64,000 nucleotides of DNA from Bacillus sp. RAR_GA_16 (GCF_020165985.1 NZ_JAIUKZ010000001.1:372001-436000); one strand, 5' to 3'. Numbered from the stretch's first letter, positions 48,278 through 62,417 are shown. Translations and numbers: made by a program. The notes: generated by a model not told the origin, from the sequence alone.

Positions 48278-48610
48278 ATGAAACGTGGCATGGGTGGCGG
48301 AGGAAACATGAATAACATGATGAAGCAAATGCAAAAGATGCAGAAGGATATGGCCAAAGCGCAAGAAGAACTAAAAGACAAAGTTGTTGAAGGTTCAGCT
48401 GGCGGCGGTATGGTTCTTGTAAAAGCAAATGGACATAAAGAAATTCTTGAAGTTATTGTAAAAGAAGAAGTAGTGGATCCAGACGATATCGATATGCTCC
48501 AAGACCTTGTACTTGCGGCAACAAATGATGCACTTCGTAATGTAGATGAGTTGGTTAACAAAGACATGGGCAAATTCACGCAAGGGCTTAATATGCCAGG
48601 AATGTTTTAG
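48278..48610 (+). CDS. ebfC: YbaB/EbfC family nucleoid-associated protein (YaaK)
   Basis: This 110-residue protein begins [22 protein letters not shown], with a Met/Gln-rich helix, followed by the core [20 protein letters not shown] and [20 protein letters not shown]. The family forms DNA-binding dimers with a tweezer fold. It sits between dnaX and recR, its invariant position in bacteria. Confidence 0.95.
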   Translation: MKRGMGGGGNMNNMMKQMQKMQKDMAKAQEELKDKVVEGSAGGGMVLVKANGHKEILEVIVKEEVVDPDDIDMLQDLVLAATNDALRNVDELVNKDMGKFTQGLNMPGMF

Positions 48611-48621
48611 GGGGTACGCAG

Positions 48622-49218
48622 GTGCATTATCCTGAACCAATCTCAAAACTGATCGACAGTTTTATGAAATTGCCGGGAATCGGACCAAAAACGGCGGTCC
48701 GCCTGGCTTTTTTCGTTCTTGAAATGAATGATGATGACGTACTGGATTTCGGGAAAGCGTTAGTGAATGCGAAACGTCAGCTAACGTATTGCTCTGTCTG
48801 CAATCACATTACTGATACGGACCCATGTCGAATCTGTTCAGACAGTCATCGTGATGATACAGTTATTTGCGTGGTACAAGATGCAAAAGACGTCATTGCT
48901 ATTGAGAAAATGAAAGATTATACCGGACTTTATCACGTACTTCATGGTGCCATCTCTCCTGTAGAAGGTATTGGCCCGGAAGATATCAAAGTCCCGGAGT
49001 TATTAAAACGTCTGCAGGACGATAAAGTGACGGAAATTATTCTTGCCACCGATCCTACAATTGAAGGAGAAGCAACGGCAATGTATATTGCTCGTCTTGT
49101 GAAACCAACAGGAATTCGAATTACGCGTATTGCTCATGGCCTTCCAGTTGGAGGAGATCTTGAATATGCGGATGAGGTCACCCTTTCGAAAGCAATGGAA
49201 GGACGTCGTGAATTGTAG
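48622..49218 (+). CDS. recR: Recombination protein RecR
   Basis: This 198-residue protein starts at GTG. It has a helix-hairpin-helix region [17 protein letters not shown], a zinc finger [16 protein letters not shown] (about 57-72) and a TOPRIM domain with [20 protein letters not shown]. With RecF (also here) and RecO it loads RecA at gaps. Confidence 0.97.
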   Translation: MHYPEPISKLIDSFMKLPGIGPKTAVRLAFFVLEMNDDDVLDFGKALVNAKRQLTYCSVCNHITDTDPCRICSDSHRDDTVICVVQDAKDVIAIEKMKDYTGLYHVLHGAISPVEGIGPEDIKVPELLKRLQDDKVTEIILATDPTIEGEATAMYIARLVKPTGIRITRIAHGLPVGGDLEYADEVTLSKAMEGRREL

Positions 49219-49235
49219 CGTCAGGAGGAAACGAT

Positions 49236-49451
49236 ATGTTCTTCAAGCGGAAAGGTTATTTACGTAAAGAAGCTGATGAGCGTTTGATTCAGACGCTATA
49301 TGAATTAAAAGAAGTTTGGAACAAGCAGAAAGAAATTGTAGAGCGTAGTGTAGAGCCCTCTGGAGCAGTTCTCGCTAAGCTGAAGGTTGATGAAGCGAAG
49401 TATTTCTTTCTATTAAAAGAAGCAAAACGAAGAAAGATAAGAATGGGATAA
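49236..49451 (+). CDS. yaaL: DUF2508 family protein YaaL
   Basis: This 71-residue, charged, mostly helical protein (MFFKRKGYLRKEADERLIQTL onward) of the YaaL family is always found between recR and bofA in Bacillus. Its function is unknown. GGAGG precedes the ATG. The 17-bp gap to recR suggests one operon. Confidence 0.85.
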   Translation: MFFKRKGYLRKEADERLIQTLYELKEVWNKQKEIVERSVEPSGAVLAKLKVDEAKYFFLLKEAKRRKIRMG

Positions 49452-49522
49452 ATCTCCCGTTCTTTTTTATTTGGACAGACATATGATTTAGTAATTCTGA
49501 GAAAAAAGAGCGGAGGCCTACT

Positions 49523-49789
49523 ATGGACCCAAAACTCATTATTGGCTTATTTGTTCTAAGTATTGTTTTGCTTCTTTTCATAGGAGCCCCACTAAGACCA
49601 ATGCGTTGGATCGGCCAGGGGTTAATTAAGCTTGCCATCGGCGCATTACTGCTATTCTTTCTAAATACGTTCGGAAGTCCATTTGATTTACACGTTCCGA
49701 TCAACCCCGGAACGGCTGTTGTTACTGGTTTCTTGGGCATTCCTGGTCTTGTAGCACTTGCTGCTATACAACTTATTATCATAGGGTGA
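49523..49789 (+). CDS. bofA: Pro-sigma-K processing inhibitor BofA
   Basis: This 88-residue protein has two to three hydrophobic segments, LIIGLFVLSIVLLLFIGAPL at the start and GLIKLAIGALLLFFLN in the middle. The C-terminal part VPINPGTAVVTGFLGIPGLV is conserved in BofA. In the outer forespore membrane BofA holds SpoIVFB inactive so that pro-sigma-K is processed only after the SpoIVB signal. CATATGAT upstream resembles a sigma-E -10, but I see no clear -35. Confidence 0.92.
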   Translation: MDPKLIIGLFVLSIVLLLFIGAPLRPMRWIGQGLIKLAIGALLLFFLNTFGSPFDLHVPINPGTAVVTGFLGIPGLVALAAIQLIIIG

Positions 49790-49794
49790 GACAA

Positions 49795-49832
49795 AAGGAT
49801 CCTCTAATAAAAGGGTCCTTTTTTGTTTTTCT
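49795..49832 (+). terminator. Terminator after bofA
   Basis: AAAAGGATCC pairs with GGGTCCTTTT, followed by TTGTTTTTC. Confidence 0.82.
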
Positions 49833-49854
49833 GAAATAATTTTTAAAAAGGGGG

Positions 49855-49968
49855 TTGCATATCAATATTAACCCTGATATAGTTATATAGGTCGCCGCAA
49901 CAACGCGGTGGACACGAAAAACAATTTCAAAATAGTTGTTGACATCAACTGAGTTAATATGGTATATT
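49855..49968 (+). promoter_or_regulatory. Tandem promoters of rRNA operon 2
   Basis: P1 is TTGCAT (49855-49860), 17 bp, TATAGT (49878-49883). P2 is TTGACA (49939-49944), 18 bp, TATATT (49963-49968). Each is followed by a GTCG-containing start region. A boxA-like TGCTCTTTGAAAACT lies at 50004-50018. Operon 1 shows only one clear promoter, so the two operons are probably regulated differently. Confidence 0.75.
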
Positions 49969-50087
49969 AATAAAGTCGCTGAAAACGACGTTGAAAGAAA
50001 AATTGCTCTTTGAAAACTGAACGAAACGCCATGTAAGTAGTTGTTTCTACGGAAACAAACATTGTTTTAAAAGCTAGATTAAGCTTT

Positions 50088-51641
<1,554 letters not shown>

Positions 51642-51828
51642 TGGAGAATTACGAGGCAACATTGGTTGCCAACCTTACATGAGCGTTTCGTTTAGTTTTG
51701 AAAGAATGATTGCATTCTTTCATGTTCCTTGAAAACTAGATAGCACAAACAACGACATCCAATAATTATTTTTTATGCAATAACTTAGTAACAACTGATG
51801 CGTGATGGCTTACGCCACACAAATCGAA

Positions 51829-54756
<2,928 letters not shown>

Positions 54757-54936
54757 TAAAACGAAAAGCGAAGTAAGCCGTTTAAATCCGACAAGCGTTG
54801 GAAGCTTTTGAATCAGACGCGCTTTTTGCGTCAGAATCAAAAGGTGAAACGATCGAGGATTTGGCTTACGTAGCTGGACACATATTGGACAGAAGTTGCG
54901 AGTGCTATCTAGTTTTCAGGGAATACCCTGTAAAAG

Positions 54937-55053
<117 letters not shown>

Positions 55054-55060
55054 AAAGATG

Positions 55061-55098
55061 AAAAGCGAGAGACCAAATGGTTTCTCGCTTTTTTTATG
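55061..55098 (+). terminator. rRNA operon 2 terminator
   Basis: GCGAGAGACCA pairs with TGGTTTCTCGC, followed by TTTTTTTA. Similarity to operon 1 continues for about 50 bp beyond the terminator and stops where array 2 begins. Confidence 0.88.
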
Positions 55099-55145
55099 TG
55101 GTTTTACAAATGGGGTTTTGACTAGCAGAAAGCCCTCATGTCCTA

Positions 55146-55238
55146 CGTTCGCGGAATTAATCTCAAGTTCGCGGAATTAATGAAGAATATCGCGGAATAA
55201 ATCCGATTTTCGCGGAAATCTCTCAACTATCGCGGAAA
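55146..55238 (-). repeat. Five-unit CCGCG array, 20-21 bp phase (array 2, inverted)
   Basis: CGCGG occurs at 55150, 55170, 55191, 55211 and 55231 (spacings 20, 21, 20, 20). Read on the minus strand the units are TTCCGCGA followed by AT-rich bases. The array ends in ATTAATTCCGCGAACG, the same final unit as array 1. The 200 bp from here to csfB hold no other feature except the candidate csfB promoter. Confidence 0.85.
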
Positions 55239-55387
55239 AAGCTTAATGACTTCAAATCACTCCTTCAGTTATAAAGCTAATATGCCTTGGAAATTTACTT
55301 TCTTTTCGTAAATCACAGACACGGGATAAGTTACAGGCACATATCCTTAGAAAGAAGTGTAAAGTTAGCTTGAATTGAAAGAAACTT

Positions 55388-55416
55388 GTATAGATCTACT
55401 ATAATTGGGCAATGCT
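55388..55416 (+). promoter_or_regulatory. Possible sigma-F/sigma-G-type promoter of csfB
   Basis: GTATA (55388-55392) and GGCAATGCT (from 55408) are separated by 15 bp. They partly match the forespore sigma-F consensus (GYATA and GGnnAnAHT). In B. subtilis csfB is a sigma-F target. The -10 match is incomplete. Confidence 0.4.
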
Positions 55417-55436
55417 TTTACCATGGAGGTGGGAAG

Positions 55437-55634
55437 ATGGAGAAGGCAATCAACGAGATCTTTAGTGAGTGTTGTCTTGTTTGTGAGGAGCATAGTTTCA
55501 AAGGCATCCACATTTGTGATCGTTTTATCTGCTATGACTGTGAACGTAAGGTGATACAAACCGATACCAGTCATGAGAACTATCAATTTTATCTTGAAAA
55601 ATTGCGCAAACTACGACTAAGTCGATTAGCATAG
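55437..55634 (+). CDS. csfB: Anti-sigma-G factor Gin (CsfB)
   Basis: This 65-residue protein starts at the ATG at 55437, with GGAGGTGGG upstream. It has two zinc-type cysteine pairs, CCLVC (about 13-17) and CYDC in RFICYDCERKVIQTDTS, the Gin pattern. Gin binds and inhibits sigma-G before engulfment completes. It lies downstream of the second rrn operon as in B. subtilis, but xpaC and yaaN do not follow. Confidence 0.92.
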   Translation: MEKAINEIFSECCLVCEEHSFKGIHICDRFICYDCERKVIQTDTSHENYQFYLEKLRKLRLSRLA

Positions 55635-55668
55635 GCAGGTAGCTATTTTATAAGCTATCTGCTTTTTA
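55635..55668 (+). terminator. Terminator after csfB
   Basis: GCAGGTAGCT pairs with AGCTATCTGC, followed by TTTTTAC. Confidence 0.85.
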
Positions 55669-55781
55669 CATGGCTTAAAAAGGCGAGTTAACCGAATTGG
55701 CTCTTTACTTCTCCGAAAGTCTAGAAAATGATAGAATACGAGTATACGTAATGGAATCTTCGATAGATAGAAGTGGGTTTA

Positions 55782-57218
55782 ATGAAAATACAGCAAGTAC
55801 CATTATATGAGGCTCTGACCGTTTGGAAAGATCAGAATCCTCTTTCCTTTCATGTTCCAGGGCATAAGAATGGAACGATTTTTTCTTCCTATAAACGTGC
55901 AGATCATCTGTACAAAGAGTTATTGAAAATAGATGCAACAGAGCTTTCAGGACTAGATGACCTTCATCATGCTGAAGGCCCCATTAAGGAGGCAGAGGAG
56001 CTTACAGCCGATCTATATGGAAGTGTTGAAACGCGCTTCTTGGTCGGTGGTTCCACAACTGGTAATCTAGCGATGATCATGGCAGTTTGTTCTGAAGGAG
56101 ATATGGTTCTCGTTCAAAAGAATTGTCACAAATCCGTTTTGAATGGACTTCGCTTAGCGAAAGCACAACCAGTATTTCTCACTCCGTTGATTGATGAAGA
56201 AAGCCAGGTGCCAACTGGAGTTTCGGTTGATCTTATTGAACGAGCCCTTTCGAGATATAGCAATATCAAAGCAGTTGTCCTGACAAACCCAAATTATTAT
56301 GGAATGACTTTGAACTTAAGGCCAATGATCGATTATGCACATCAGCACGGAGTAGCGGTATTGGTCGATGAAGCGCACGGAGCGCATTTTATAAGCAAGC
56401 GTTTTTTTCCTGAAAGTGCTGTAAAGCAAGGAGCAGATGTCGTTGTTCAATCTGCTCATAAAACACTTCCAGCTATGACGATGGGCGCTTACTTACATCT
56501 AGGCAATGAAGAATACAAGAGGGCAATAAATGACTACCTACAAGTCTTTCAGTCAAGTAGTCCTTCGTATCCAATAATGGCTTCCCTCGATTTAGCAAGA
56601 CACTACCTCTCTTCTCTTACAGTACAGCAGCTGGGTCAAATTTTAGAAGAGATTCGCCAGTTTAAGAAGCAATTGAGTGAAGTTCCTGGCATCAAAATAA
56701 TTGGCGAGGTAAGTCGTGCGTATCATCAGCTTGATCCTATCAAAATAACGGTTCAGCTAGCTGGGGTGTCAGGATATGAGTTAGCAAAGAGGCTTGAAGA
56801 TGAAGGTATATTCGTAGAGCTTAGTGATCCTTTAAACGTCTTACTCGTTTGCCCAATTGCTTCTAGTGAAGAGGTTTATACGCGAACGTTACAGGCATTT
56901 AAAAAGATTTCCATTTACAGAAAAGAAGCCAATTTTAATAAATTTCGATATGAGTTGGATCATGAAGATATGACTTTTCCTGCTTATTCCTTTGTGAAAT
57001 TGGAGACGATGAATACAAAGAGGGTTAAGTTAATAGAGGCCACTGGCATGATAGCTGCAAGAGGTTTGATTCCATATCCGCCAGGGATTCCTGTTGTGCT
57101 ACCGGGTGAACGTATTCCAATTGAGAAGGTAAAACGTTTAGATTCGATTCTGCTTTCTGGAGGACATATACAGGGAATACAAGATGAGATGATTGAGATT
57201 GCAATAGAAGAGGAGTAG
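55782..57218 (+). CDS. yaaO: Orn/Lys/Arg decarboxylase-family PLP enzyme (YaaO)
   Basis: This protein of about 478 residues begins MKIQQVPLYEALTVW. Family motifs are PLSFHVPGHKNG (about 22-33), VDEAHGAHF and the PLP lysine in VVQSAHKTLPAMTMGAYL. The C-terminal Orn/Lys/Arg decarboxylase domain has GLIPYPPGIPVVLPGE. It belongs to the short arginine/lysine/ornithine decarboxylase branch, and which amino acid it uses cannot be told. The ATG at 55782 is preferred over a GTG three codons earlier that lacks a ribosome-binding site. tmk follows after 4 bp. Confidence 0.88.
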   Translation: MKIQQVPLYEALTVWKDQNPLSFHVPGHKNGTIFSSYKRADHLYKELLKIDATELSGLDDLHHAEGPIKEAEELTADLYGSVETRFLVGGSTTGNLAMIMAVCSEGDMVLVQKNCHKSVLNGLRLAKAQPVFLTPLIDEESQVPTGVSVDLIERALSRYSNIKAVVLTNPNYYGMTLNLRPMIDYAHQHGVAVLVDEAHGAHFISKRFFPESAVKQGADVVVQSAHKTLPAMTMGAYLHLGNEEYKRAINDYLQVFQSSSPSYPIMASLDLARHYLSSLTVQQLGQILEEIRQFKKQLSEVPGIKIIGEVSRAYHQLDPIKITVQLAGVSGYELAKRLEDEGIFVELSDPLNVLLVCPIASSEEVYTRTLQAFKKISIYRKEANFNKFRYELDHEDMTFPAYSFVKLETMNTKRVKLIEATGMIAARGLIPYPPGIPVVLPGERIPIEKVKRLDSILLSGGHIQGIQDEMIEIAIEEE

Positions 57219-57222
57219 GGCA

Positions 57223-57864
57223 TTGAAAGGATTATTTATCACATTCGAAGGACCGGACGGGGCGGGTAAATCGACCCAGGTTCAGAAATTAGCCGATTAT
57301 TTAAATGAAGAAGGTATTCCATATATTCATACAAGAGAGCCAGGGGGTACGGCGATCAGCGACCAAATTCGATCGCTTATTTTAAATCCGGAGCATAAAG
57401 AGATGGTGGATGAAACAGAGGTCCTTCTTTATGCTTCATCGCGTGCACAGCACGTAAGAGAGAAGATCATCCCTGCATTAAATAAAGGATACCTAGTCAT
57501 TTGTGACCGTTTTGTTGATGCATCGATTGCTTATCAAGGAGTAGGACTTGGGTTAGATGTTGAAAAAGTGAAGGTTATTAACGAATTTGCTACCGGTGGA
57601 CTTACACCGGATCGGAGCTATATGATTGATCTCCCGGTTTCCGTAGGTAAAGAACGAATGATTGCTCGGAACCAATTGGATCGAATTGAACAGAAAGGTA
57701 CGGCTTATCATGAAAAGGTAAGGGAAGCTTTTTTAGAATTATATAAAGAAAATAATGAACGCATCCATTTGATCAATGGAGAGAAACAAGTTGAGGAAAT
57801 TTTTTCAGCAATAATAGAGGATTTTAAAGTCCTTTGGGATAACTATTCTACTAATAACGAATAA
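57223..57864 (+). CDS. tmk: Thymidylate kinase
   Basis: This 213-residue kinase converts dTMP to dTDP. It starts at TTG. The P-loop is FEGPDGAGKSTQ (about 7-18), the DRx motif is CDRFVDASIAYQG, and the REPGG segment binds substrate. GAGGAG upstream lies inside the yaaO end. The order tmk, darA, holB reflects a DNA-precursor and replication operon. Confidence 0.96.
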   Translation: MKGLFITFEGPDGAGKSTQVQKLADYLNEEGIPYIHTREPGGTAISDQIRSLILNPEHKEMVDETEVLLYASSRAQHVREKIIPALNKGYLVICDRFVDASIAYQGVGLGLDVEKVKVINEFATGGLTPDRSYMIDLPVSVGKERMIARNQLDRIEQKGTAYHEKVREAFLELYKENNERIHLINGEKQVEEIFSAIIEDFKVLWDNYSTNNE

Positions 57865-58224
<360 letters not shown>

Positions 58225-58246
58225 ACTAGTAGGATGAGGGATAGAA

Positions 58247-59233
58247 ATGACAGATTGGATTGAATTAAAAGAGCGCCAGCCTACGGTTGTTAGGATGGTC
58301 ATCAACAGTTTTAAAAAAGAACGTCTGTCTCACGCTTACTTATTCGATGGTGGAGCAGGTACTGGAAAAAAAGATATCGCCGTTCATATGGCAAAAACTT
58401 ATTTTTGCCAGGAGCGAACAGGAATTGATCCGTGTCAACAGTGTAAAGACTGCAAACGAATTGATTCAGGGAACCATCCGGATCTCCATCTTATCGAACC
58501 CGAGGGACAATCGATCAAAATTGACCAAATTAGAAAACTACAAAAAGAATTCTCCTATCTTGGAGTAGAGTCACGTAAAAAAGTATATATTTTAAATCAT
58601 TCTGATCGTATGACCACTCAAGCAGCAAATAGCTTACTTAAATTTCTAGAAGAGCCAGGGCAAATGACGATGGCTATTTTATTAACAGAACAAAAGCAAC
58701 ATATTCTTTCAACGATTTATTCAAGATGTCAGGTTATCACCTTCCAACCTCTTTCAACAAGTGGAGTAGAAGAAGCACTTATTAATGAAGGAGTGGCGTC
58801 ATACCTTGCTAAAACAGCTGCTCAGCTAACAAATGACCAGCGCGCAGCAAAGGAGCTTGCGCTCGATGAGTGGTTTGCACAGGCAAGAGCGATAGTGATA
58901 CAATTGAGTGAAGAGTTGAAGGAAAGACCTCATCAGGTTTTCCTAACGATCCATGACAAATGGCTAGTACATTTTAAGGATAAAACGCAGCAGGATATGG
59001 GCCTTAATCTTATGCTTTTTTGGTATAAGGATTTAATGAAAATACAACTGCAAGATAATCGAATTGTCTATGCAGATCAGAAGGATAAGCTCGAACGTTA
59101 TGCCCTTCAATTCGGAAGAAAGAAGATAAGTCAGCATATGATGGCGATACTTGATGCCAAAAGACGTCTGAGTGCAAATACAAACCCGCAGTTTGTGATG
59201 GAACAGCTAGTGCTCAGGTTACGGGAGGGATAA
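58247..59233 (+). CDS. holB: DNA polymerase III delta' subunit
   Basis: This 328-residue clamp-loader subunit has a degenerate P-loop GGAGTGKKDIA, a zinc module CQERTGIDPCQQCKDC (about 52-67) and HSDRMTTQAANSLLKFLEEPG with the SRC-type motif IYSRCQVITF. It works with DnaX and DnaN coded in the same window. It is 22 bp after darA and 4 bp before ricT. Confidence 0.94.
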   Translation: MTDWIELKERQPTVVRMVINSFKKERLSHAYLFDGGAGTGKKDIAVHMAKTYFCQERTGIDPCQQCKDCKRIDSGNHPDLHLIEPEGQSIKIDQIRKLQKEFSYLGVESRKKVYILNHSDRMTTQAANSLLKFLEEPGQMTMAILLTEQKQHILSTIYSRCQVITFQPLSTSGVEEALINEGVASYLAKTAAQLTNDQRAAKELALDEWFAQARAIVIQLSEELKERPHQVFLTIHDKWLVHFKDKTQQDMGLNLMLFWYKDLMKIQLQDNRIVYADQKDKLERYALQFGRKKISQHMMAILDAKRRLSANTNPQFVMEQLVLRLREG

Positions 59234-59237
59234 GTTT

Positions 59238-60065
59238 GTGTATGAAGTAGTTGGCGTTCGCTTTAAAAAAGCGGGGAAGATCTATTACTTTGATCCGAGT
59301 AGCCTCCAGGTGTCCGACAAGGAATTTGTTATCGTGGAGACTGCCAGAGGGGTTGAATTTGGAAAAGTTGTTTTAGCTAACAAGCAAGTGGATGAAGAAG
59401 ATATTGTTCTTCCTCTTAAGAAAGTGATTCGCATAGCGGATGAGAAAGATCGCCTTGCGGTAGAAGATAATAAACATGCGGCTGAAGAAGCTTTTGATGT
59501 GTGCGTTTCTAAAATTGAAGAGTACAAGCTTGATATGAAGCTTGTTGATGTTGAATATACATTTGATCGAAATAAAATCATTTTTTATTTTACAGCAGAT
59601 GGAAGAGTCGATTTTCGCGAACTTGTGAAAGGGCTCGCATCCATTTTTCGGACAAGAATTGAACTTCGTCAAATTGGAGTACGTGATGAAGCGAAAATGC
59701 TTGGCGGTATTGGACCGTGCGGCAGAATGCTTTGTTGTTCAACGTGGCTTGGCGATTTTGAACCTGTTTCGATTAAGATGGCGAAAGATCAAAATCTTTC
59801 CTTAAATCCTGCTAAAATATCTGGACTATGCGGCAGGTTAATGTGCTGCTTAAAGTATGAAAACGATGCTTATGAATCCGGTAAAAAAGAGCTTCCAGAC
59901 GTTGGGAAGACGATCCATACCGGACAAGGCAAAGGGAAAGTAGTTGGGTTGAATATATTGGAGCGTCTTGTTCAGGTGGAATTGTTCGAACTTAACCGCG
60001 TGACAGAATATACGCTTGATGAATTAATACAAGACGGCGCAGTATCTACGCAAGCCACAGATTGA
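59238..60065 (+). CDS. ricT: PSP1-domain protein RicT (YaaT)
   Basis: This 275-residue protein starts at GTG. The PSP1 core has two cysteine groups, GPCGRMLCCSTWLG (about 155-168) and SGLCGRLMCCLKYEND (about 194-209). These resemble the iron-sulfur ligands of the RicA-RicF-RicT (Y) complex, which promotes RNase Y-dependent mRNA maturation and sporulation. The holB-ricT-yabA order is conserved. Confidence 0.93.
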   Translation: MYEVVGVRFKKAGKIYYFDPSSLQVSDKEFVIVETARGVEFGKVVLANKQVDEEDIVLPLKKVIRIADEKDRLAVEDNKHAAEEAFDVCVSKIEEYKLDMKLVDVEYTFDRNKIIFYFTADGRVDFRELVKGLASIFRTRIELRQIGVRDEAKMLGGIGPCGRMLCCSTWLGDFEPVSIKMAKDQNLSLNPAKISGLCGRLMCCLKYENDAYESGKKELPDVGKTIHTGQGKGKVVGLNILERLVQVELFELNRVTEYTLDELIQDGAVSTQATD

Positions 60066-60081
60066 TTGAGGTGGAACGGAA

Positions 60082-60426
60082 GTGGAGAAAAAAGAAGTTT
60101 TTTCACGTGTAAGCTCAATGGAAGAACAGATTGGTGACTTATACAAACAATTAGGCGAACTTAAAGAACATCTTGCAGGACTTCTGGAAGAGAATCACCA
60201 TCTCGAAATTGAGAATCACCACTTGCGAGAGCGGTTAGAACAAACTTCAGAGCCGAAGAGTCATTCATCTGGCAAGAAGAAGCGTGGTAAACCAGAAGTT
60301 GGAGAAGGATATGACAATCTAGCTAGGTTATACCAGGAAGGTTTTCATATTTGCAACCTCCACTATGGGAGTATTCGGACAGAAGGAGATTGCCTCTTCT
60401 GCCTGTCGTTCTTAAATAAGAAGTAG
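60082..60426 (+). CDS. yabA: Replication initiation control protein YabA
   Basis: This 114-residue protein starts at GTG. The N-terminal half is a leucine-zipper coiled coil ([22 protein letters not shown], about 13-34). The C-terminal zinc domain has [20 protein letters not shown]. YabA bridges DnaA and DnaN and prevents over-initiation; both partners are coded here. A strong terminator follows. Confidence 0.95.
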   Translation: MEKKEVFSRVSSMEEQIGDLYKQLGELKEHLAGLLEENHHLEIENHHLRERLEQTSEPKSHSSGKKKRGKPEVGEGYDNLARLYQEGFHICNLHYGSIRTEGDCLFCLSFLNKK

Positions 60427-60432
60427 TGATCT

Positions 60433-60464
60433 GGTCTTTCCGCAAATGGAAAGACCTTTTTTAC
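60433..60464 (+). terminator. Terminator after yabA
   Basis: GGTCTTTCC pairs with GGAAAGACC across GCAAAT, followed by TTTTTTA. Confidence 0.88.
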
Positions 60465-60513
60465 ACTTTGAAGTGAAGAGATAAACAATTGATACAGATA
60501 GGAGAACAGCATC

Positions 60514-61251
60514 ATGCAATTAAGCGGTGATGAACGAATTGATTACATCATTGAAAACGAACTTAGCATTATTCAAAGTCCAACCGTTTTTTCCTTTTCC
60601 TTAGACGCCATTTTACTAGCGAGGTTTGCCTGGGTTCCAATTAAGCGGGGAAAGATAATCGATCTGTGTACGGGAAACGGGATAATTCCATTGTTGCTTT
60701 CACGTCGAAGTGAAGTGCCAATCGAAGGGGTAGAAATTCAAGAGCGTCTTTTTGACATGGGAAAAAGAAGCATTGAATTCAATCAACTAGATGAACAATT
60801 AACGCTCCACCATGCAGATATTCGAGAGTTACCGGTTACAATTAAACAGGAATCATATGATGCTGTTACGTGTAATCCCCCCTATTTTAAAAGTCAGCGA
60901 CATGAGCAGCGAAATGTAAATGAGCATCTAACTATCGCTCGACATGAAGTGATGTGTACCCTTGAAGATGTCATTCAATCGTGTAGCCGATTAGTTAAAC
61001 AGGGCGGAAAGGTTTCTCTTGTGCATCGTCCTGAAAGATTACTGGATATTATGACGTTAATGAGAAAGTATCGAATTGAACCAAAAAGAATGCAGCTTGT
61101 GTATCCGAAAGTTGGGAAAGAAGCCAACATGCTTTTGATAGAAGGGATTAAAGATGGGAAACCTGATTTAAAAGTGTTGCCCCCATTCATTGTTTATCGA
61201 AATGATCATCAATATACCGATGAAATGAGCGGCGTATATGAAGAACTCTAA
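60514..61251 (+). CDS. yabB: tRNA1(Val) (adenine37-N6)-methyltransferase-like protein YabB
   Basis: This 245-residue class I SAM methyltransferase has motif I IIDLCTGNGIIPLLLSRRS (about 47-65) and the amino-methylating motif CNPPYF (about 120-125). The family matches E. coli TrmN6, which makes m6A37 in tRNA-Val. The C-terminus overlaps the yazA start by 14 bp. Confidence 0.9.
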   Translation: MQLSGDERIDYIIENELSIIQSPTVFSFSLDAILLARFAWVPIKRGKIIDLCTGNGIIPLLLSRRSEVPIEGVEIQERLFDMGKRSIEFNQLDEQLTLHHADIRELPVTIKQESYDAVTCNPPYFKSQRHEQRNVNEHLTIARHEVMCTLEDVIQSCSRLVKQGGKVSLVHRPERLLDIMTLMRKYRIEPKRMQLVYPKVGKEANMLLIEGIKDGKPDLKVLPPFIVYRNDHQYTDEMSGVYEEL

Positions 61252-61531
61252 TCACTTCGTATATATATTGGAGTGTGGAGATGGAAGCTACTATACTGGT
61301 TATACGACGGATGTATCCCAGCGGTTAGCACAACATGAATGTGGAAAAGGGGCTAAATATACAAGAGGGAGAGGGCCACTGACTCTCGTCTATCAAAACA
61401 GATTTGAGACGAAGCGTGAAGCGATGCAAGTAGAATATCAAATCAAACAATTGTCGCGCCAAAAAAAAGAAAAGATTATTAAAGAAGAGAGGCAAAATCA
61501 TGTGGAGTCAACAGAGTTACAAAGAGAGTGA
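61238..61531 (+). CDS. yazA: GIY-YIG domain protein YazA
   Basis: This 97-residue protein has a single GIY-YIG nuclease-like domain: VYILECGDGSYYTGYTTDVS (Y and G positions conserved), then RLAQHECGKGAKYTRGRGPL and a terminal Lys-rich helix. It is the UvrC/SLX1-like small family; its role is unknown. It overlaps both yabB (14 bp) and rsmI (32 bp). Confidence 0.9.
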   Translation: MKNSNHFVYILECGDGSYYTGYTTDVSQRLAQHECGKGAKYTRGRGPLTLVYQNRFETKREAMQVEYQIKQLSRQKKEKIIKEERQNHVESTELQRE

Positions 61532-62366
61532 GACAGGAAAACTTTATCTCGTCCCGACCCCAATCGGTAATTTAAATGATATGACCTTTCGAGCGATTCA
61601 GACATTAAAAGATGCTGACCTTATTGCTGCAGAAGACACGAGACAATCCAAAAAATTGACCAATCACTTCGATATTGAAACAAAGTTAATTAGCTATCAC
61701 GAACATAATAAAGAGTCGAGTGGTTTTAAGTTATTGGAGCGATTAAGAGAAGGGCAAACCATTGCTCTAATTAGTGATGCGGGGATGCCTGCCATTTCTG
61801 ATCCGGGATATGAAATTGTTACATCTTGTCTCGCTGAAAATATTCCTGTTATCCCATTACCAGGAGCAAATGCTGCCATCACGGCACTCGTTGCATCAGG
61901 CTTACCAACCCAGCATTTCTATTATTATGGTTTCCTCTCACGACAGAAAAAAGAGCGGAAGAAAGAACTATCCCAATTAAGAAGTATTCCTTCACCAATT
62001 ATGTTCTATGAAGCTCCTCATCGATTAAAGGAAATGATGAAAGCTATTCTCGAAGTACTTGGAAACCGAGAGATTGTTATAGCAAGAGAATTAACAAAGC
62101 GATATGAAGAGTTTATTCGTGGAACAGTCGAAGAAGTCCTTGTCTGGTGTGAGCAGTCAGAGATTCGAGGCGAATTTTGTGTTATTGTCGATGGTGGTAC
62201 TGAAGAAGTGGCTAGTGAAGAACAGTGGTGGACAAACTTTTCATTACAAGAACACGTGGAACATTATGTTAATGAAGGAATGAAAAGCAAGGATGCTATT
62301 AAACAAGTGTCTGTTGAAAGAGAGCTTCCAAAAAGAGATGTGTATCAAGCTTATCATGTCGAATAA
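61500..62366 (+). CDS. rsmI: 16S rRNA (cytidine1402-2'-O)-methyltransferase RsmI
   Basis: This 288-residue tetrapyrrole-methylase-fold enzyme modifies C1402 of 16S rRNA. It has GKLYLVPTPIGNLNDMTFRA (about 13-32), AAEDTRQSKKL, ALISDAGMPAISDPGYE and the PLPGANAAITALVASGL loop. The gene ends the yabB-yazA-rsmI operon and is followed by a bidirectional terminator with abrB. Confidence 0.95.
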   Translation: MWSQQSYKESETGKLYLVPTPIGNLNDMTFRAIQTLKDADLIAAEDTRQSKKLTNHFDIETKLISYHEHNKESSGFKLLERLREGQTIALISDAGMPAISDPGYEIVTSCLAENIPVIPLPGANAAITALVASGLPTQHFYYYGFLSRQKKERKKELSQLRSIPSPIMFYEAPHRLKEMMKAILEVLGNREIVIARELTKRYEEFIRGTVEEVLVWCEQSEIRGEFCVIVDGGTEEVASEEQWWTNFSLQEHVEHYVNEGMKSKDAIKQVSVERELPKRDVYQAYHVE

Positions 62367-62374
62367 CGATGTCG

Positions 62375-62408
62375 AAAAAAAGCTCCTGCCGCTGGCAGGA
62401 GCTTTTCG
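62375..62408. terminator. Bidirectional terminator between rsmI and abrB
   Basis: AAAAAAAGCTCCTGCC pairs with GGCAGGAGCTTTT, with a T run on both strands. Confidence 0.88.
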
Positions 62409-62417
62409 ATACGATTA

